NCBI GenBank assembly: GCA_948847595.1 | Contig: CAQOGY010000008.1 | Coordinates: 1-64,000, forward strand | DNA length: 64,000 nt | Direction of reading: 5' to 3' | Origin: an uncultured Bacteroides sp. | GTDB lineage: Bacteria > Bacteroidota > Bacteroidia > Bacteroidales > Bacteroidaceae | Shown: one piece after another, positions 1-8,252 of the stretch | How positions within the stretch are numbered: the first letter of the stretch is position 1 | Layout of the letters: every line of letters begins with the position of its first letter | Position numbers and translations under genes: made by a program | Notes under the pieces: generated by a model | The model's database searches: none | What the model saw: only the letters and a program-made list of their open reading frames with translations | Told to the model about the DNA's origin: nothing

Positions 1-47
1 CCCCATGCGTGACAGGCATGTATTCTAACCAACTGAACTAACGCACC
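1..47 (-). tRNA. tRNA-Asp (GTC), 3' part cut by window edge
   Basis: Read on the minus strand, this stretch gives a normal tRNA 5' half: an acceptor strand starting GGTGCGT, a D-arm with AGTTCAGTTGGTTAGA, and an anticodon arm with CCTGTCACG in the loop, so the anticodon is GTC (Asp). The variable loop begins at the window edge, and the T-arm and 3' end lie outside. It closely resembles the E. coli tRNA-Asp 5' half from memory. Confidence 0.93.
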
Positions 48-90
48 AGAATTTCAATTTGTCAATTCGCATCTCTCTCGATTGCGGGTG

Positions 91-121
91 CAAAGGTAGT
101 TGTTTTTTGTAAATCTGCAAG
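91..121 (-). promoter_or_regulatory. Bacteroides-type promoter of tRNA-Asp
   Basis: On the minus strand a -7 box TACCTTTG (98 to 91) is preceded, 19 nt upstream, by CTTG (121 to 118), one mismatch from the -33 consensus TTTG. It sits about 45 nt upstream of the tRNA 5' end. Box sequence and spacing are seen directly; promoter activity is inferred. Confidence 0.7.
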
Positions 122-220
122 CGTTTTGAGAAAAGATTTTTTCAAGAAAAAACGGAAAAAAGGCTTAGTGTCTCATTTTGAGTACTTTTGTAATGAAAAA
201 AAATATTGTTTTTTCTTCTC

Positions 221-306
221 TTCGGATAGTGACGCTATCCGGTTGTCATAGTGACGCCATCACGATAGGATAGCGTCACTATCCGAAGGTGATAGCGTCA
301 CTATCC
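221..306. repeat. Four palindromes at an exact 22-bp period
   Basis: Cores of 16 bp start at 225, 247, 269 and 291, exactly 22 bp apart. Units 1, 3 and 4 have arms GATAG and CTATC around a 5-bp centre. Unit 1 has centre TGACG; units 3 and 4 have its reverse complement CGTCA. Unit 2 is a degenerate copy of unit 1. The array is therefore two units in one direction followed by two in the other, and 221-240 and 268-287 form a perfect 20-bp inverted repeat. It lies about 190 bp upstream of purU. The rest of the spacer 48-491 holds the tRNA promoter and two -7-like boxes (404-411 and 423-430), and nothing else that I see. Confidence 0.85.
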
Positions 307-403
307 TAAAGTTTGTCATTCTTTCCATAGGAAATAACTCTCAATATCTTTCTATCTGTAAGAAATCACCGTTTTTATATCAACTTTCTGCTTGAATAAT
401 TCG

Positions 404-430
404 TAATTTTGCAATAAATCGTTATTTTTG
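404..430 (+). promoter_or_regulatory. Two -7-like boxes upstream of purU
   Basis: TAATTTTG (404-411) and TATTTTTG (423-430) both fit the Bacteroides -7 consensus TAnnTTTG and lie 60-90 nt before the purU start. Neither has a clear TTTG at 19-21 nt upstream, so which one is used, if either, is open. Confidence 0.4.
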
Positions 431-491
431 CGGACTAAAATTAGGGAGGTGGAGAATATTCCTCCCCCGGAATCGTAAATCAGTAAAAAGA

Positions 492-1349
492 ATGATGACA
501 ACAGCCAAACTGTTATTGCACTGTCCCGACAAACCGGGAATCCTTGCGGAAGTGACAGACTTTATTACGGTAAACAAAGGAAATATTATCTATTTGGATC
601 AATATGTAGACCATGTGGAGAACATATTCTTCATGCGTATTGAATGGGAATTGAAAGACTTCTTAGTTCCCCAGGAAAAGATTGAAGATTATTTCAGGAC
701 ACTCTACGGTCAAAAGTATGAAATGGATTTCCGACTTTATTTCTCGGATGTGAAACCGCGTATGGCTATTTTCGTTTCCAAACTATCTCATTGTCTTTTC
801 GATATGTTGGCTCGTTACACTGCAGGCGAATGGAATGTGGAGATACCTCTTATTATAAGTAATCATCCCGATTTGCAGCACGTGGCCGAACGTTTCGGTA
901 TCCCTTTCTATCTGTTTCCTATTACAAAAGAGACAAAAGAAGAACAGGAACGCAAAGAAATGGAACTGCTTGCCAAACATAAGATTACATTTATCGTACT
1001 GGCACGCTATATGCAAGTAATCTCCGAACAGATGATTAATGCTTATCCGAATAAGATAATCAATATCCATCACTCTTTCCTTCCTGCGTTCGTAGGGGCG
1101 AAACCTTACCATGCAGCCTTCCAAAGAGGTGTGAAGATTATCGGAGCGACCAGCCATTACGTGACAACAGAGTTGGATGCAGGCCCAATCATCGAACAGG
1201 ACGTAGTACGCATCACCCATAAAGATGCCATTGAAGACCTGGTAAATAAAGGAAAAGACCTTGAAAAAATCGTTCTTTCCCGTGCGGTACAGAAGCACAT
1301 TGAACGCAAAGTCTTGGCTTATAAAAATAAAACAGTAATATTCAGCTAA
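492..1349 (+). CDS. purU: Formyltetrahydrofolate deformylase PurU
   Basis: Hydrolyses 10-formyl-THF to formate and THF, supplying formate for purine synthesis and balancing one-carbon pools in the cytosol. Residues 1 to about 80 form an ACT domain (CPDKPGILAEVTDF near the start); residues from about 90 on form the formyl-transferase fold, with catalytic N191 and H193 in NIHHSFLPAF and D229 in ELDAGPI. The 285-residue length is normal for the family. A second ATG follows directly at 495, so the start is uncertain by one codon. The stop overlaps the hisH start by one base, so the two genes are probably translationally coupled. First gene of the purU-his cluster. Confidence 0.93.
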   Translation: MMTTAKLLLHCPDKPGILAEVTDFITVNKGNIIYLDQYVDHVENIFFMRIEWELKDFLVPQEKIEDYFRTLYGQKYEMDFRLYFSDVKPRMAIFVSKLSHCLFDMLARYTAGEWNVEIPLIISNHPDLQHVAERFGIPFYLFPITKETKEEQERKEMELLAKHKITFIVLARYMQVISEQMINAYPNKIINIHHSFLPAFVGAKPYHAAFQRGVKIIGATSHYVTTELDAGPIIEQDVVRITHKDAIEDLVNKGKDLEKIVLSRAVQKHIERKVLAYKNKTVIFS

Positions 1350-1939
1350 TGAAAGTAGCAGTCGTAAAATATAATGCCGGCAATATCCGTTCTGTGGATT
1401 ATGCTTTGAAGCGGTTGGGGGTGGAAGCGGTGATTACTGCTGATAAAGAAGAACTCCAATCGGCAGATAAAGTAATTTTCCCCGGAGTGGGAGAGGCGGA
1501 AACTACCATGAACCACTTGAAGGCGACAGGACTGGACGAATTGATAAAGAACCTGCGGCAGCCTGTATTCGGAATCTGTCTCGGTATGCAATTAATGTGC
1601 CGTTATTCCGAAGAAGGGGGAGTGGACTGTTTTAATATCTTCGATGTAGACGTGAAACGTTTTGTTCCACAGAAACATGAAGATAAAGTACCGCATATGG
1701 GTTGGAATACCATCGTAGATACGAATAGCAAACTCTTCGAAGGATTCACCGAAGAAGAATTTGTCTACTTCGTGCATAGTTTCTATGTTCCGACTTGTGA
1801 ATTTACTGCCGCTACGACCGATTACATTCATCCGTTCAGCGCAGCGTTGCACAAAGATAATTTTTACGCTACCCAGTTCCATCCGGAAAAGAGTGGCAAG
1901 ACAGGAGAGAAGATTCTGACGAATTTCCTGAACCTATAA
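1349..1939 (+). CDS. hisH: Imidazole glycerol phosphate synthase, glutaminase subunit HisH
   Basis: Class I glutamine amidotransferase that feeds ammonia to HisF in step five of histidine synthesis. The nucleophile is C77 in FGICLGMQ, and the other triad members H178 and E180 are in FHPEKSG near the C-terminus. At 196 residues it has the usual length. The ATG overlaps the TAA of purU (TAATG). HisF, its partner, lies two genes downstream; a repeat array separates hisH from hisA. Confidence 0.96.
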   Translation: MKVAVVKYNAGNIRSVDYALKRLGVEAVITADKEELQSADKVIFPGVGEAETTMNHLKATGLDELIKNLRQPVFGICLGMQLMCRYSEEGGVDCFNIFDVDVKRFVPQKHEDKVPHMGWNTIVDTNSKLFEGFTEEEFVYFVHSFYVPTCEFTAATTDYIHPFSAALHKDNFYATQFHPEKSGKTGEKILTNFLNL

Positions 1940-2011
1940 TAAACTATGTTGCCGTTTATAATAAACTCCACCATAATTTATAATAAACTCGTTCGTAGTT
2001 TATAATAAACT
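1935..2011. repeat. Second 22-bp-period array between hisH and hisA
   Basis: The 11-mer TATAATAAACT occurs at 1935, 1957, 1979 and 2001, exactly 22 bp apart. Copies 2 and 4 extend to the near-palindrome GTTTATAATAAAC (arms GTTTAT and ATAAAC around one A); copy 3 starts with A instead. The 8-9 bp between cores vary. The first copy overlaps the last codons and stop of hisH. The array ends 66 bp before the hisA start. Confidence 0.85.
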
Positions 2012-2077
2012 TTTCCGGCGGATGAAACGGTGCTGACAAGCGAAAGAATTGTATAACCAAATATCTTGAAATACCAA

Positions 2078-2797
2078 ATGATAGAAATTATTCCGGCCAT
2101 CGATATTATTGACGGAAAGTGCGTACGCCTTTCCCAGGGAGACTACGATAGTAAGAAGGTATACAACGAGAATCCGGTAGAAGTTGCCAAGGAGTTCGAA
2201 GCGAACGGCGTTCGCAGACTTCATGTGGTCGACTTGGATGGTGCTGCTTCTCACCATGTAGTCAACTATCGTGTGTTGGAACAAATTGCTACACATACTT
2301 CGCTCGTGATAGACTTCGGTGGTGGAGTAAAAAGCGACGAAGACTTAAAGATAGCCTTTGAAAGCGGCGCGCAGATGGTGACAGGCGGCAGCATTGCTGT
2401 GAAAGACCCCGCACTGTTTACTCATTGGCTGGAAATATACGGCAGTGAAAAGATAATTCTGGGAGCAGACGTCAAAGACCATAAGATAGCCGTCAATGGC
2501 TGGAAAGACGAGAGTGCCTGTGAACTATTCCCCTTCCTCGAAGACTATATGACGAAAGGAATACGGAAAGTAATCTGCACGGACATTAGTTGTGACGGAA
2601 TGTTGAGCGGCCCTTCCATTGATTTATATAAGGAAATGCTTGCCAAATTTCCCGACCTCTATCTGATGGCCAGTGGCGGAGTGAGCAAGATAGATGATAT
2701 TATCGCCCTGGACGAAGCCGGTATCCCCGGAGTCATCTTTGGCAAAGCGTTGTACGAAGGACATATCACATTGAAAGATTTACGAATCTTTCTGTAA
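2078..2797 (+). CDS. hisA: Phosphoribosylformimino-AICAR-phosphate isomerase HisA
   Basis: Catalyses the Amadori rearrangement of ProFAR to PRFAR, step four of histidine synthesis. It is a (beta/alpha)8 barrel with catalytic Asp at the end of strand 1 (IPAIDIIDGK), phosphate-binding FGGGVK and ASGGVSK, and a second catalytic Asp in CTDISCDG. An in-frame TTG lies at 2066, but the ATG at 2078 gives MIEIIPAIDI, the normal family N-terminus, so I use it (239 aa). It follows the 22-bp repeat array and precedes hisF. Confidence 0.95.
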   Translation: MIEIIPAIDIIDGKCVRLSQGDYDSKKVYNENPVEVAKEFEANGVRRLHVVDLDGAASHHVVNYRVLEQIATHTSLVIDFGGGVKSDEDLKIAFESGAQMVTGGSIAVKDPALFTHWLEIYGSEKIILGADVKDHKIAVNGWKDESACELFPFLEDYMTKGIRKVICTDISCDGMLSGPSIDLYKEMLAKFPDLYLMASGGVSKIDDIIALDEAGIPGVIFGKALYEGHITLKDLRIFL

Positions 2798-2870
2798 GCC
2801 GTCAACCATACAACGGCATCCCCGTTCAAAGCACAAGTTTAAATTGTCAAATAGTAAATAAAATAGGATT

Positions 2871-3626
2871 GTGTTAGCAAAAAGAATTATCCCTTGTCTT
2901 GACATTAAAGACGGACAAACCGTAAAAGGAACGAACTTCGTTAATTTGCGCCAGGCCGGTGACCCGGTAGAGCTGGGGCGGGCTTATAGTGAACAAGGAG
3001 CAGATGAACTTGTTTTCCTCGATATAACTGCAAGCCACGAAGGACGCAAGACCTTTACCGAACTGGTCAAGCGGATTGCGGCAAATATCAACATCCCATT
3101 TACCGTAGGTGGCGGAATCAACGAATTGAGCGATGTAGACCGTTTGCTGAATGCCGGAGCAGATAAGATTTCAATCAACTCTTCCGCTATCCGTAATCCG
3201 CAACTGATTGATGAAATCGCCAAGAATTTCGGTTCCCAAGTCTGCGTGCTGGCAGTAGATGCCAAGCAAACAGACCACGGATGGAAATGCTACCTCAACG
3301 GTGGTCGCATCGAAACCGATAAAGAACTGATGTCATGGACAAGAGAAGCCCAGGAACGTGGTGCAGGTGAAATCCTGTTCACGAGCATGAATCATGATGG
3401 CGTAAAGACCGGCTATGCGAACGAAGCCCTTGCTTCACTCGCTGACCAGCTCTCTATTCCAGTCATCGCTTCTGGCGGAGCAGGTTGTAAAGAACACTTC
3501 CGCGACGTGTTTTTGCAAGGAAAGGCAGATGCGGCGTTGGCAGCCAGCGTTTTTCATTTCGGAGAAATCAAAATTCCCGATTTAAAATCGTATCTTTGCG
3601 GCGAAGGTATTGTAATGCGTAAATAG
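2871..3626 (+). CDS. hisF: Imidazole glycerol phosphate synthase, cyclase subunit HisF
   Basis: Uses ammonia from HisH to turn PRFAR into imidazole glycerol phosphate and AICAR. It is a (beta/alpha)8 barrel related to HisA, with D11 in CLDIKDG and a second Asp near residue 130 in LAVDAK; phosphate sites GGGIN and ASGGAG are present. It starts at GTG, giving MLAKRIIPCLD, the family's standard N-terminus. Length 251 is normal. AICAR produced here feeds purine synthesis, which fits purU in the same cluster. Confidence 0.96.
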   Translation: MLAKRIIPCLDIKDGQTVKGTNFVNLRQAGDPVELGRAYSEQGADELVFLDITASHEGRKTFTELVKRIAANINIPFTVGGGINELSDVDRLLNAGADKISINSSAIRNPQLIDEIAKNFGSQVCVLAVDAKQTDHGWKCYLNGGRIETDKELMSWTREAQERGAGEILFTSMNHDGVKTGYANEALASLADQLSIPVIASGGAGCKEHFRDVFLQGKADAALAASVFHFGEIKIPDLKSYLCGEGIVMRK

Positions 3627-3647
3627 TAAATTAAGATATTAGATAAA

Positions 3648-4259
3648 ATGGAATTGGATTTCGATAAAATGAACGGACTTGTTCCGGCTATCATACAGGA
3701 CGACGAAACACGTAAAGTCCTGATGTTGGGCTTCATGAATAAGGAAGCATATGATAAAACGGTAGAAACGGGAAAAGTGACTTTCTTCAGCCGCACCAAG
3801 AACCGTTTGTGGACGAAAGGTGAGGAGAGTGGTAACTTCCTTCACGTAGTTTCTATCAAAGCCGATTGCGATAATGATACATTATTGATACAAGTGAATC
3901 CGGTAGGGCCGGTATGTCACACAGGTACAGACACTTGCTGGGGCGAGAAGAACGAAGAACCGGTCATGTTCCTGAAAGCATTGCAGGACTTCATCGACAA
4001 ACGTCACGAAGAAATGCCCGAAGGCTCCTACACAACCAGTCTGTTTAAATCCGGTGTCAATAAAATGGCGCAGAAAGTAGGCGAAGAAGCGGTAGAGACA
4101 GTCATCGAAGCAACCAACGGAACAGACGACCGCCTGATTTACGAAGGAGCCGACCTGATTTACCACATGATTGTATTACTCACTTCAAAAGGCTATCGCA
4201 TCGAAGACCTTGCACGCGAATTGCAGGAAAGACATAGCAGTACATGGAAGAGACATTGA
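3648..4259 (+). CDS. hisIE: Bifunctional phosphoribosyl-AMP cyclohydrolase / -ATP pyrophosphatase HisIE
   Basis: Fused enzyme for steps two and three of histidine synthesis. Residues 1 to about 105 are the HisI cyclohydrolase, with metal site DCDNDTLL and the Cys motif CHTGTDTC. The remainder is the HisE pyrophosphohydrolase helical domain, with KVGEEAVE and EGADLIYH. Length 203 is typical of the fusion. It ends the his run; hisG, D, C and B are not in the window. TATCTTTG at 3591-3598 inside the end of hisF could be a weak internal -7 box, but it has no matching -33. Confidence 0.96.
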   Translation: MELDFDKMNGLVPAIIQDDETRKVLMLGFMNKEAYDKTVETGKVTFFSRTKNRLWTKGEESGNFLHVVSIKADCDNDTLLIQVNPVGPVCHTGTDTCWGEKNEEPVMFLKALQDFIDKRHEEMPEGSYTTSLFKSGVNKMAQKVGEEAVETVIEATNGTDDRLIYEGADLIYHMIVLLTSKGYRIEDLARELQERHSSTWKRH

Positions 4260-4296
4260 TTCAATTAGAAATTAAAGATTAAAAATAAAAGTCAGC

Positions 4297-5025
4297 ATGG
4301 GCGACGAGGCGTTGATACAATATAAGAACGTAGAAATCCACCAACAGGAACTCTGTGTGCTGAATGATGTCAATCTTGAACTGCACAAAGGCGAGTTCGT
4401 CTACCTGATAGGAAAAGTAGGCTCCGGCAAAACGAGCCTGCTCAAAACTTTCTATGGCGAACTGGACGTAATGGACGGTGAAGCAGAAGTACTGGGCTAT
4501 AATATGCGTTCCATCAAACGCAAGCATATCCCTCAACTGCGCCGGAAACTAGGCATTGTGTTTCAAGATTTCCAGTTGCTGACAGACCGCACCGTTTACA
4601 ATAACCTCGAGTTCGTGCTCCGCGCCACAGGCTGGAAAAACAAACAAGAGATAAAGGAGCGTATTGAAGAAGTGCTCGACCTGGTAGGAATGTCCAACAA
4701 AGGCTATAAACTGCCCAACGAACTTTCCGGCGGCGAACAGCAACGCATTGTGATTGCACGTGCCGTACTCAACTCCCCGGCTATCATCCTGGCGGATGAA
4801 CCGACCGGAAACCTGGACGTAGAAACAGGAAAATCCATTGTAGAGTTGCTGCACAATATCTGTGAATCCGGCTCATCCGTAGTGATGACGACCCACAACC
4901 TGCAATTGCTGAAAGACTACCCCGGCAGAGTATACCGTTGCGCCGACCATCAGATTGTAGATGTCACCGACGAATACATGCCCCGTCAGAGAACAATAGA
5001 AATAGATTTAAATATAGATAACTAA
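4297..5025 (+). CDS. ftsE: FtsE-like ABC ATPase
   Basis: Cytoplasmic ATPase expected to pair with FtsX and couple ATP hydrolysis to peptidoglycan hydrolases at the division site. Walker A GKVGSGKT is at 39-46, the ABC signature LSGGEQQ at 143-149, and Walker B IILADE at 163-168, followed by the H-loop in TTHN. At 242 residues it is a stand-alone ATPase without a membrane domain. No ftsX is adjacent, so its partner must be elsewhere; a lipoprotein-export (LolD-like) ATPase would look similar. It starts 37 bp after hisIE and ends 13 bp before the aspartate kinase. Confidence 0.78.
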   Translation: MGDEALIQYKNVEIHQQELCVLNDVNLELHKGEFVYLIGKVGSGKTSLLKTFYGELDVMDGEAEVLGYNMRSIKRKHIPQLRRKLGIVFQDFQLLTDRTVYNNLEFVLRATGWKNKQEIKERIEEVLDLVGMSNKGYKLPNELSGGEQQRIVIARAVLNSPAIILADEPTGNLDVETGKSIVELLHNICESGSSVVMTTHNLQLLKDYPGRVYRCADHQIVDVTDEYMPRQRTIEIDLNIDN

Positions 5026-5038
5026 AACAGTAACGAAA

Positions 5039-6358
5039 ATGAAAGTTTTAAAGTTTGGAGGAACTTCCGTAGGTTCTGCTCAACGCATGAAGGAAGTAGC
5101 CAAATTGATTACCGATGGTGAACAGAAGATTGTTGTCCTTTCAGCTATGTCAGGTACGACAAACACATTGGTGGAAATTTCGGACTATCTGTATAAGAAG
5201 AATCCGGAGGGTGCCAACGAGATTATCAATAAGCTGGAATCTAAATATAAACAGCACGTTGATGAACTTTTCGCAACCCAGGAATATAAACAGAAAGGTC
5301 TTGAAGTCATCAAGTCTCACTTCGACTACATCCGTTCCTACACGAAAGACCTTTTCACTCTGTTCGAAGAGAAAGTGGTTCTGGCACAGGGCGAGCTCAT
5401 TTCTACGGCTATGGTAAACTTCTACCTGCAGGAATGTGGTGCGAAGTCCGTATTGCTTCCGGCTTTGGAATTCATGCGTACTGACAAGAACGCAGAGCCG
5501 GATCCTGTATATATTAAGGAGAAGTTGCAAGCACAGCTCGACCTCTATCCGGATATGGACATCTACATCACACAAGGTTTCATCTGCCGCAACGCTTACG
5601 GTGAGATAGACAACCTGCAACGTGGTGGCAGCGATTACACCGCTTCCCTGATCGGAGCAGCCGTAAACGCTTCCGAAATCCAGATTTGGACAGATATCGA
5701 TGGTATGCACAACAACGACCCGCGTGTTGTCGACAAGACAGCTCCGGTTCGTCAGCTTCACTTTGAAGAAGCAGCCGAGCTGGCTTACTTTGGCGCAAAG
5801 ATCCTGCACCCGACTTGTATCCAGCCTGCCAAATACGCCAACATCCCCGTACGCCTGTTGAACACCATGGATCCGGAAGCTCCCGGCACATTGATTTCCA
5901 ACGATACGGAAAAAGGCAAAATCAAAGCAGTAGCCGCCAAAGAAAACATTACAGCTATCAAAATCAAATCCAGCCGTATGTTACTGGCTCATGGTTTCCT
6001 GCGTAAGGTATTCGAAATCTTCGAAAGCTACCAGACTTCCATCGACATGATTTGTACGTCAGAAGTAGGTGTATCCGTTACGATAGACAACACCAAGCAT
6101 CTGAACGAAATCCTTGATGACCTGAAGAAATACGGAACAGTGACCATTGACAAAGATATGTGTATTATCTGCGTTGTAGGCGACCTGGAGTGGGAAAACG
6201 TCGGTTTCGAAGCAAAAGCGCTCGATGCGATGCGCGACATACCGGTGCGAATGATTTCTTTCGGTGGAAGCAACTACAACATCTCCTTCCTCATCAGGGA
6301 ATGTGACAAGAAGACAGCATTACAGTCGCTGAGCGACATGCTTTTCAACAACAAATAA
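5039..6358 (+). CDS. lysC: Aspartate kinase (monofunctional)
   Basis: Phosphorylates aspartate, the first step to lysine, threonine, methionine and diaminopimelate. The kinase core starts with KFGGTSVG at residues 5-12 and includes the substrate motif RGGSDYTA and the segment TDIDGMHNNDPR. The last 130 residues or so hold paired ACT regulatory domains (ENITAIKIKSSRM; DMCIICVVGDLE), so feedback control by an amino acid is likely. Length 439 fits a monofunctional kinase; there is no dehydrogenase domain. The diaminopimelate decarboxylase lysA follows after a terminator, so regulation of the two may differ. Confidence 0.92.
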   Translation: MKVLKFGGTSVGSAQRMKEVAKLITDGEQKIVVLSAMSGTTNTLVEISDYLYKKNPEGANEIINKLESKYKQHVDELFATQEYKQKGLEVIKSHFDYIRSYTKDLFTLFEEKVVLAQGELISTAMVNFYLQECGAKSVLLPALEFMRTDKNAEPDPVYIKEKLQAQLDLYPDMDIYITQGFICRNAYGEIDNLQRGGSDYTASLIGAAVNASEIQIWTDIDGMHNNDPRVVDKTAPVRQLHFEEAAELAYFGAKILHPTCIQPAKYANIPVRLLNTMDPEAPGTLISNDTEKGKIKAVAAKENITAIKIKSSRMLLAHGFLRKVFEIFESYQTSIDMICTSEVGVSVTIDNTKHLNEILDDLKKYGTVTIDKDMCIICVVGDLEWENVGFEAKALDAMRDIPVRMISFGGSNYNISFLIRECDKKTALQSLSDMLFNNK

Positions 6359-6373
6359 TTCCACAAATAACAC

Positions 6374-6410
6374 GAGCGCTTTTACCAACCTGATAAAAGC
6401 GCTCTTTTTT
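6374..6410 (+). terminator. Intrinsic terminator after aspartate kinase
   Basis: GAGCGCTTTTA (6374-6384) pairs with TAAAAGCGCTC (6394-6404), and six T follow at 6405-6410. It separates the kinase gene from lysA, which starts 27 bp later. Confidence 0.88.
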
Positions 6411-6436
6411 AACTAACTAAACAAGTTTTTCGAATT

Positions 6437-7597
6437 ATGAAAGGAATATTTCCAATCGATAAGTTCCGCACTTTGCAGACCCCTTTCTATTACTACGATA
6501 CCAAGGTGCTGCGTGATACATTGTCGGCTATCAACCACGAGGTTGCCAAATATCCTAATTATTCAGTGCATTACGCTGTCAAGGCCAATGCCAACCCGAA
6601 AGTACTGACCATCATCCGCGAGAGTGGAATGGGAGCCGACTGCGTGAGCGGCGGAGAAATCCGTGCGGCTATCCGTGCCGGATTCCCTGCAAACAAAGTT
6701 GTTTTCGCCGGAGTAGGCAAAGCCGACTGGGAAATCAACCTCGGCCTGGAGTATGGCATCTTCTGCTTCAATGTAGAATCCATCCCCGAACTGGAAGTCA
6801 TCAACGAACTGGCTGCCGCACAAAACAAGATAGCCAACGTCGCCTTCCGTATCAACCCCGATGTAGGTGCGCATACTCATGCCAACATCACCACCGGACT
6901 GGCTGAAAACAAATTCGGCATCAGCATGCAGGATATGGACAAAGTGATTGACGTAGCTCTCGAAATGAAGAATATCAAGTTCATCGGACTCCACTTCCAT
7001 ATCGGTTCGCAGATTCTCGATATGGGTGACTTTGTCGCCCTCTGCAACCGTGTCAACGAACTACAGGATAAACTGGAAGCCCGACGGATTTTAGTGGAAC
7101 ATATCAATGTGGGCGGTGGGCTCGGCATTGATTACGGACACCCCAACCGTCAGCCCATCCCGAACTTCAAAGAGTACTTCTCCACCTACGCCGGACAACT
7201 GAAACTGCGTCCCTACCAGACGCTGCATTTTGAATTAGGACGCGCAGTCGTTGGCCAGTGTGGTACATTGATATCCAAAGTACTGTATGTGAAACAAGGA
7301 GCGAAGAAGAAATTCGCCATCCTCGATGCCGGTATGACCGACCTGATCCGCCCCGCCCTCTACCAGGCCTACCATAAAATGGAAAATATTACATCCGAAG
7401 AACCGGTAGAAGCTTATGATGTAGTAGGCCCTATCTGCGAATCGTCCGATGTTTTCGGAAAGGCGATAGACCTGAACAAAGTGAAGCGTGGCGACCTGAT
7501 AGCCCTTCGTTCAGCAGGTGCATACGGTGAAATCATGGCATCCGGCTACAACTGCCGTGAACTGCCGAAAGGCTATACTTCCGATGATTTGGTGTAA
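6437..7597 (+). CDS. lysA: Diaminopimelate decarboxylase LysA
   Basis: PLP enzyme that decarboxylates meso-diaminopimelate to L-lysine, the last step of the pathway. It is a fold-type III (alanine racemase-like) barrel: K49 in YAVKANANP is the PLP lysine, HINVGGGLGID is the glycine-rich phosphate site, and CESSDVF near residue 337 carries the active-site Cys donated across the dimer. Length 386 is on the short side but usual for Bacteroidetes. No lysine riboswitch is visible in the 78-bp gap before it. Confidence 0.94.
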   Translation: MKGIFPIDKFRTLQTPFYYYDTKVLRDTLSAINHEVAKYPNYSVHYAVKANANPKVLTIIRESGMGADCVSGGEIRAAIRAGFPANKVVFAGVGKADWEINLGLEYGIFCFNVESIPELEVINELAAAQNKIANVAFRINPDVGAHTHANITTGLAENKFGISMQDMDKVIDVALEMKNIKFIGLHFHIGSQILDMGDFVALCNRVNELQDKLEARRILVEHINVGGGLGIDYGHPNRQPIPNFKEYFSTYAGQLKLRPYQTLHFELGRAVVGQCGTLISKVLYVKQGAKKKFAILDAGMTDLIRPALYQAYHKMENITSEEPVEAYDVVGPICESSDVFGKAIDLNKVKRGDLIALRSAGAYGEIMASGYNCRELPKGYTSDDLV

Positions 7598-7612
7598 TTA
7601 AAAAATGAGTAG

Positions 7613-7657
7613 CCACGTCCAAAGTGTGAATGTAATTTAAAAATGCAGAGGACGTGG
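7613..7657. repeat. Inverted repeat between lysA and ferritin
   Basis: CCACGTCC (7613-7620) and GGACGTGG (7650-7657) are perfect 8-bp inverted arms with a 29-nt spacer. It may end the lysA transcript or bind a regulator of the ferritin promoter that follows; no T-run is attached on the plus strand. Confidence 0.5.
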
Positions 7658-7680
7658 AACAATTCTTACTGAAATCTTGT

Positions 7681-7688
7681 TATTTTTG
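7681..7688 (+). promoter_or_regulatory. -7 box of the ferritin promoter
   Basis: TATTTTTG is an exact match to TAnnTTTG. Transcription from it would start at about 7695, which excludes the upstream ATG at 7691 and supports the ferritin start at 7739. No good -33 box is seen. Confidence 0.65.
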
Positions 7689-7738
7689 TAATGAGTTCAA
7701 AAAGAAACTACATTAACAACTTAATAATAAATACGATT

Positions 7739-8218
7739 ATGATTTCAGAAAAATTACAAAAAGCAATCAATGAACAGATTACAGCCGAAATGTGGTCTGC
7801 TAATCTGTATCTGGCAATGTCTTTCTACTTTGAGAAAGAAGGTTTCAGTGGATTTGCGCATTGGATGAAGAAACAATCCCACGAAGAACTGGAACATGCT
7901 TACGCTATGGCCGATTATATCATCAAACGTGGTGGAACCGCAACTGTTGACAAAATAGACGTTGTGCCTAACGGTTGGGGAACTCCGTTGGAAGTGTTTG
8001 AACACGTTTACAAACATGAATGCCATGTATCTGCCCTGGTAGATAAATTGGTTGACGTAGCTGCTGCTGAAAAAGATAAGGCAACTCAGGATTTCCTATG
8101 GGGATTCGTTCGCGAGCAGGTAGAAGAAGAAGCTACTGCGCAAGGAATTGTTGATAAAATCAAGAAAGCTGGTGACACCGGAATTTTCTTTGTTGACTCA
8201 CAACTGGGACAACGTTGA
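7739..8218 (+). CDS. ftnA: Non-haem ferritin
   Basis: Forms a 24-subunit shell that oxidises Fe(II) and stores iron as a mineral in the cytosol. Ferroxidase-centre ligands are visible as E17, E50 and H53 (EELEH), with further acidic residues in the fourth helix region (EQVEEEA). Length 159 is typical of bacterial ferritin without haem. An upstream in-frame ATG at 7691 would add 16 residues, but it falls before the predicted transcript start, so the ATG at 7739 (MISEKLQ) is preferred. It is flanked by its own promoter and a terminator, hence a single-gene unit. Confidence 0.94.
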   Translation: MISEKLQKAINEQITAEMWSANLYLAMSFYFEKEGFSGFAHWMKKQSHEELEHAYAMADYIIKRGGTATVDKIDVVPNGWGTPLEVFEHVYKHECHVSALVDKLVDVAAAEKDKATQDFLWGFVREQVEEEATAQGIVDKIKKAGDTGIFFVDSQLGQR

Positions 8219-8252
8219 TGATAGATTGAGAATATCTTAAAGATATATATAA

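Noticed and set aside
221..306. Possible CRISPR-like array
   Set aside because: Only four units of 16 bp with 6-bp gaps and alternating orientation; no spacers of CRISPR size and no cas genes.
52..490. THF or purine riboswitch before purU
   Set aside because: No conserved aptamer cores were found, only the palindrome array and -7-like boxes.
6411..6436. Lysine riboswitch before lysA
   Set aside because: The gap after the terminator is only 26 bp, too short for the aptamer.
7691..7738. Ferritin start at 7691
   Set aside because: It lies right after the -7 box, before the likely transcript start; family proteins begin at MISEKLQ.
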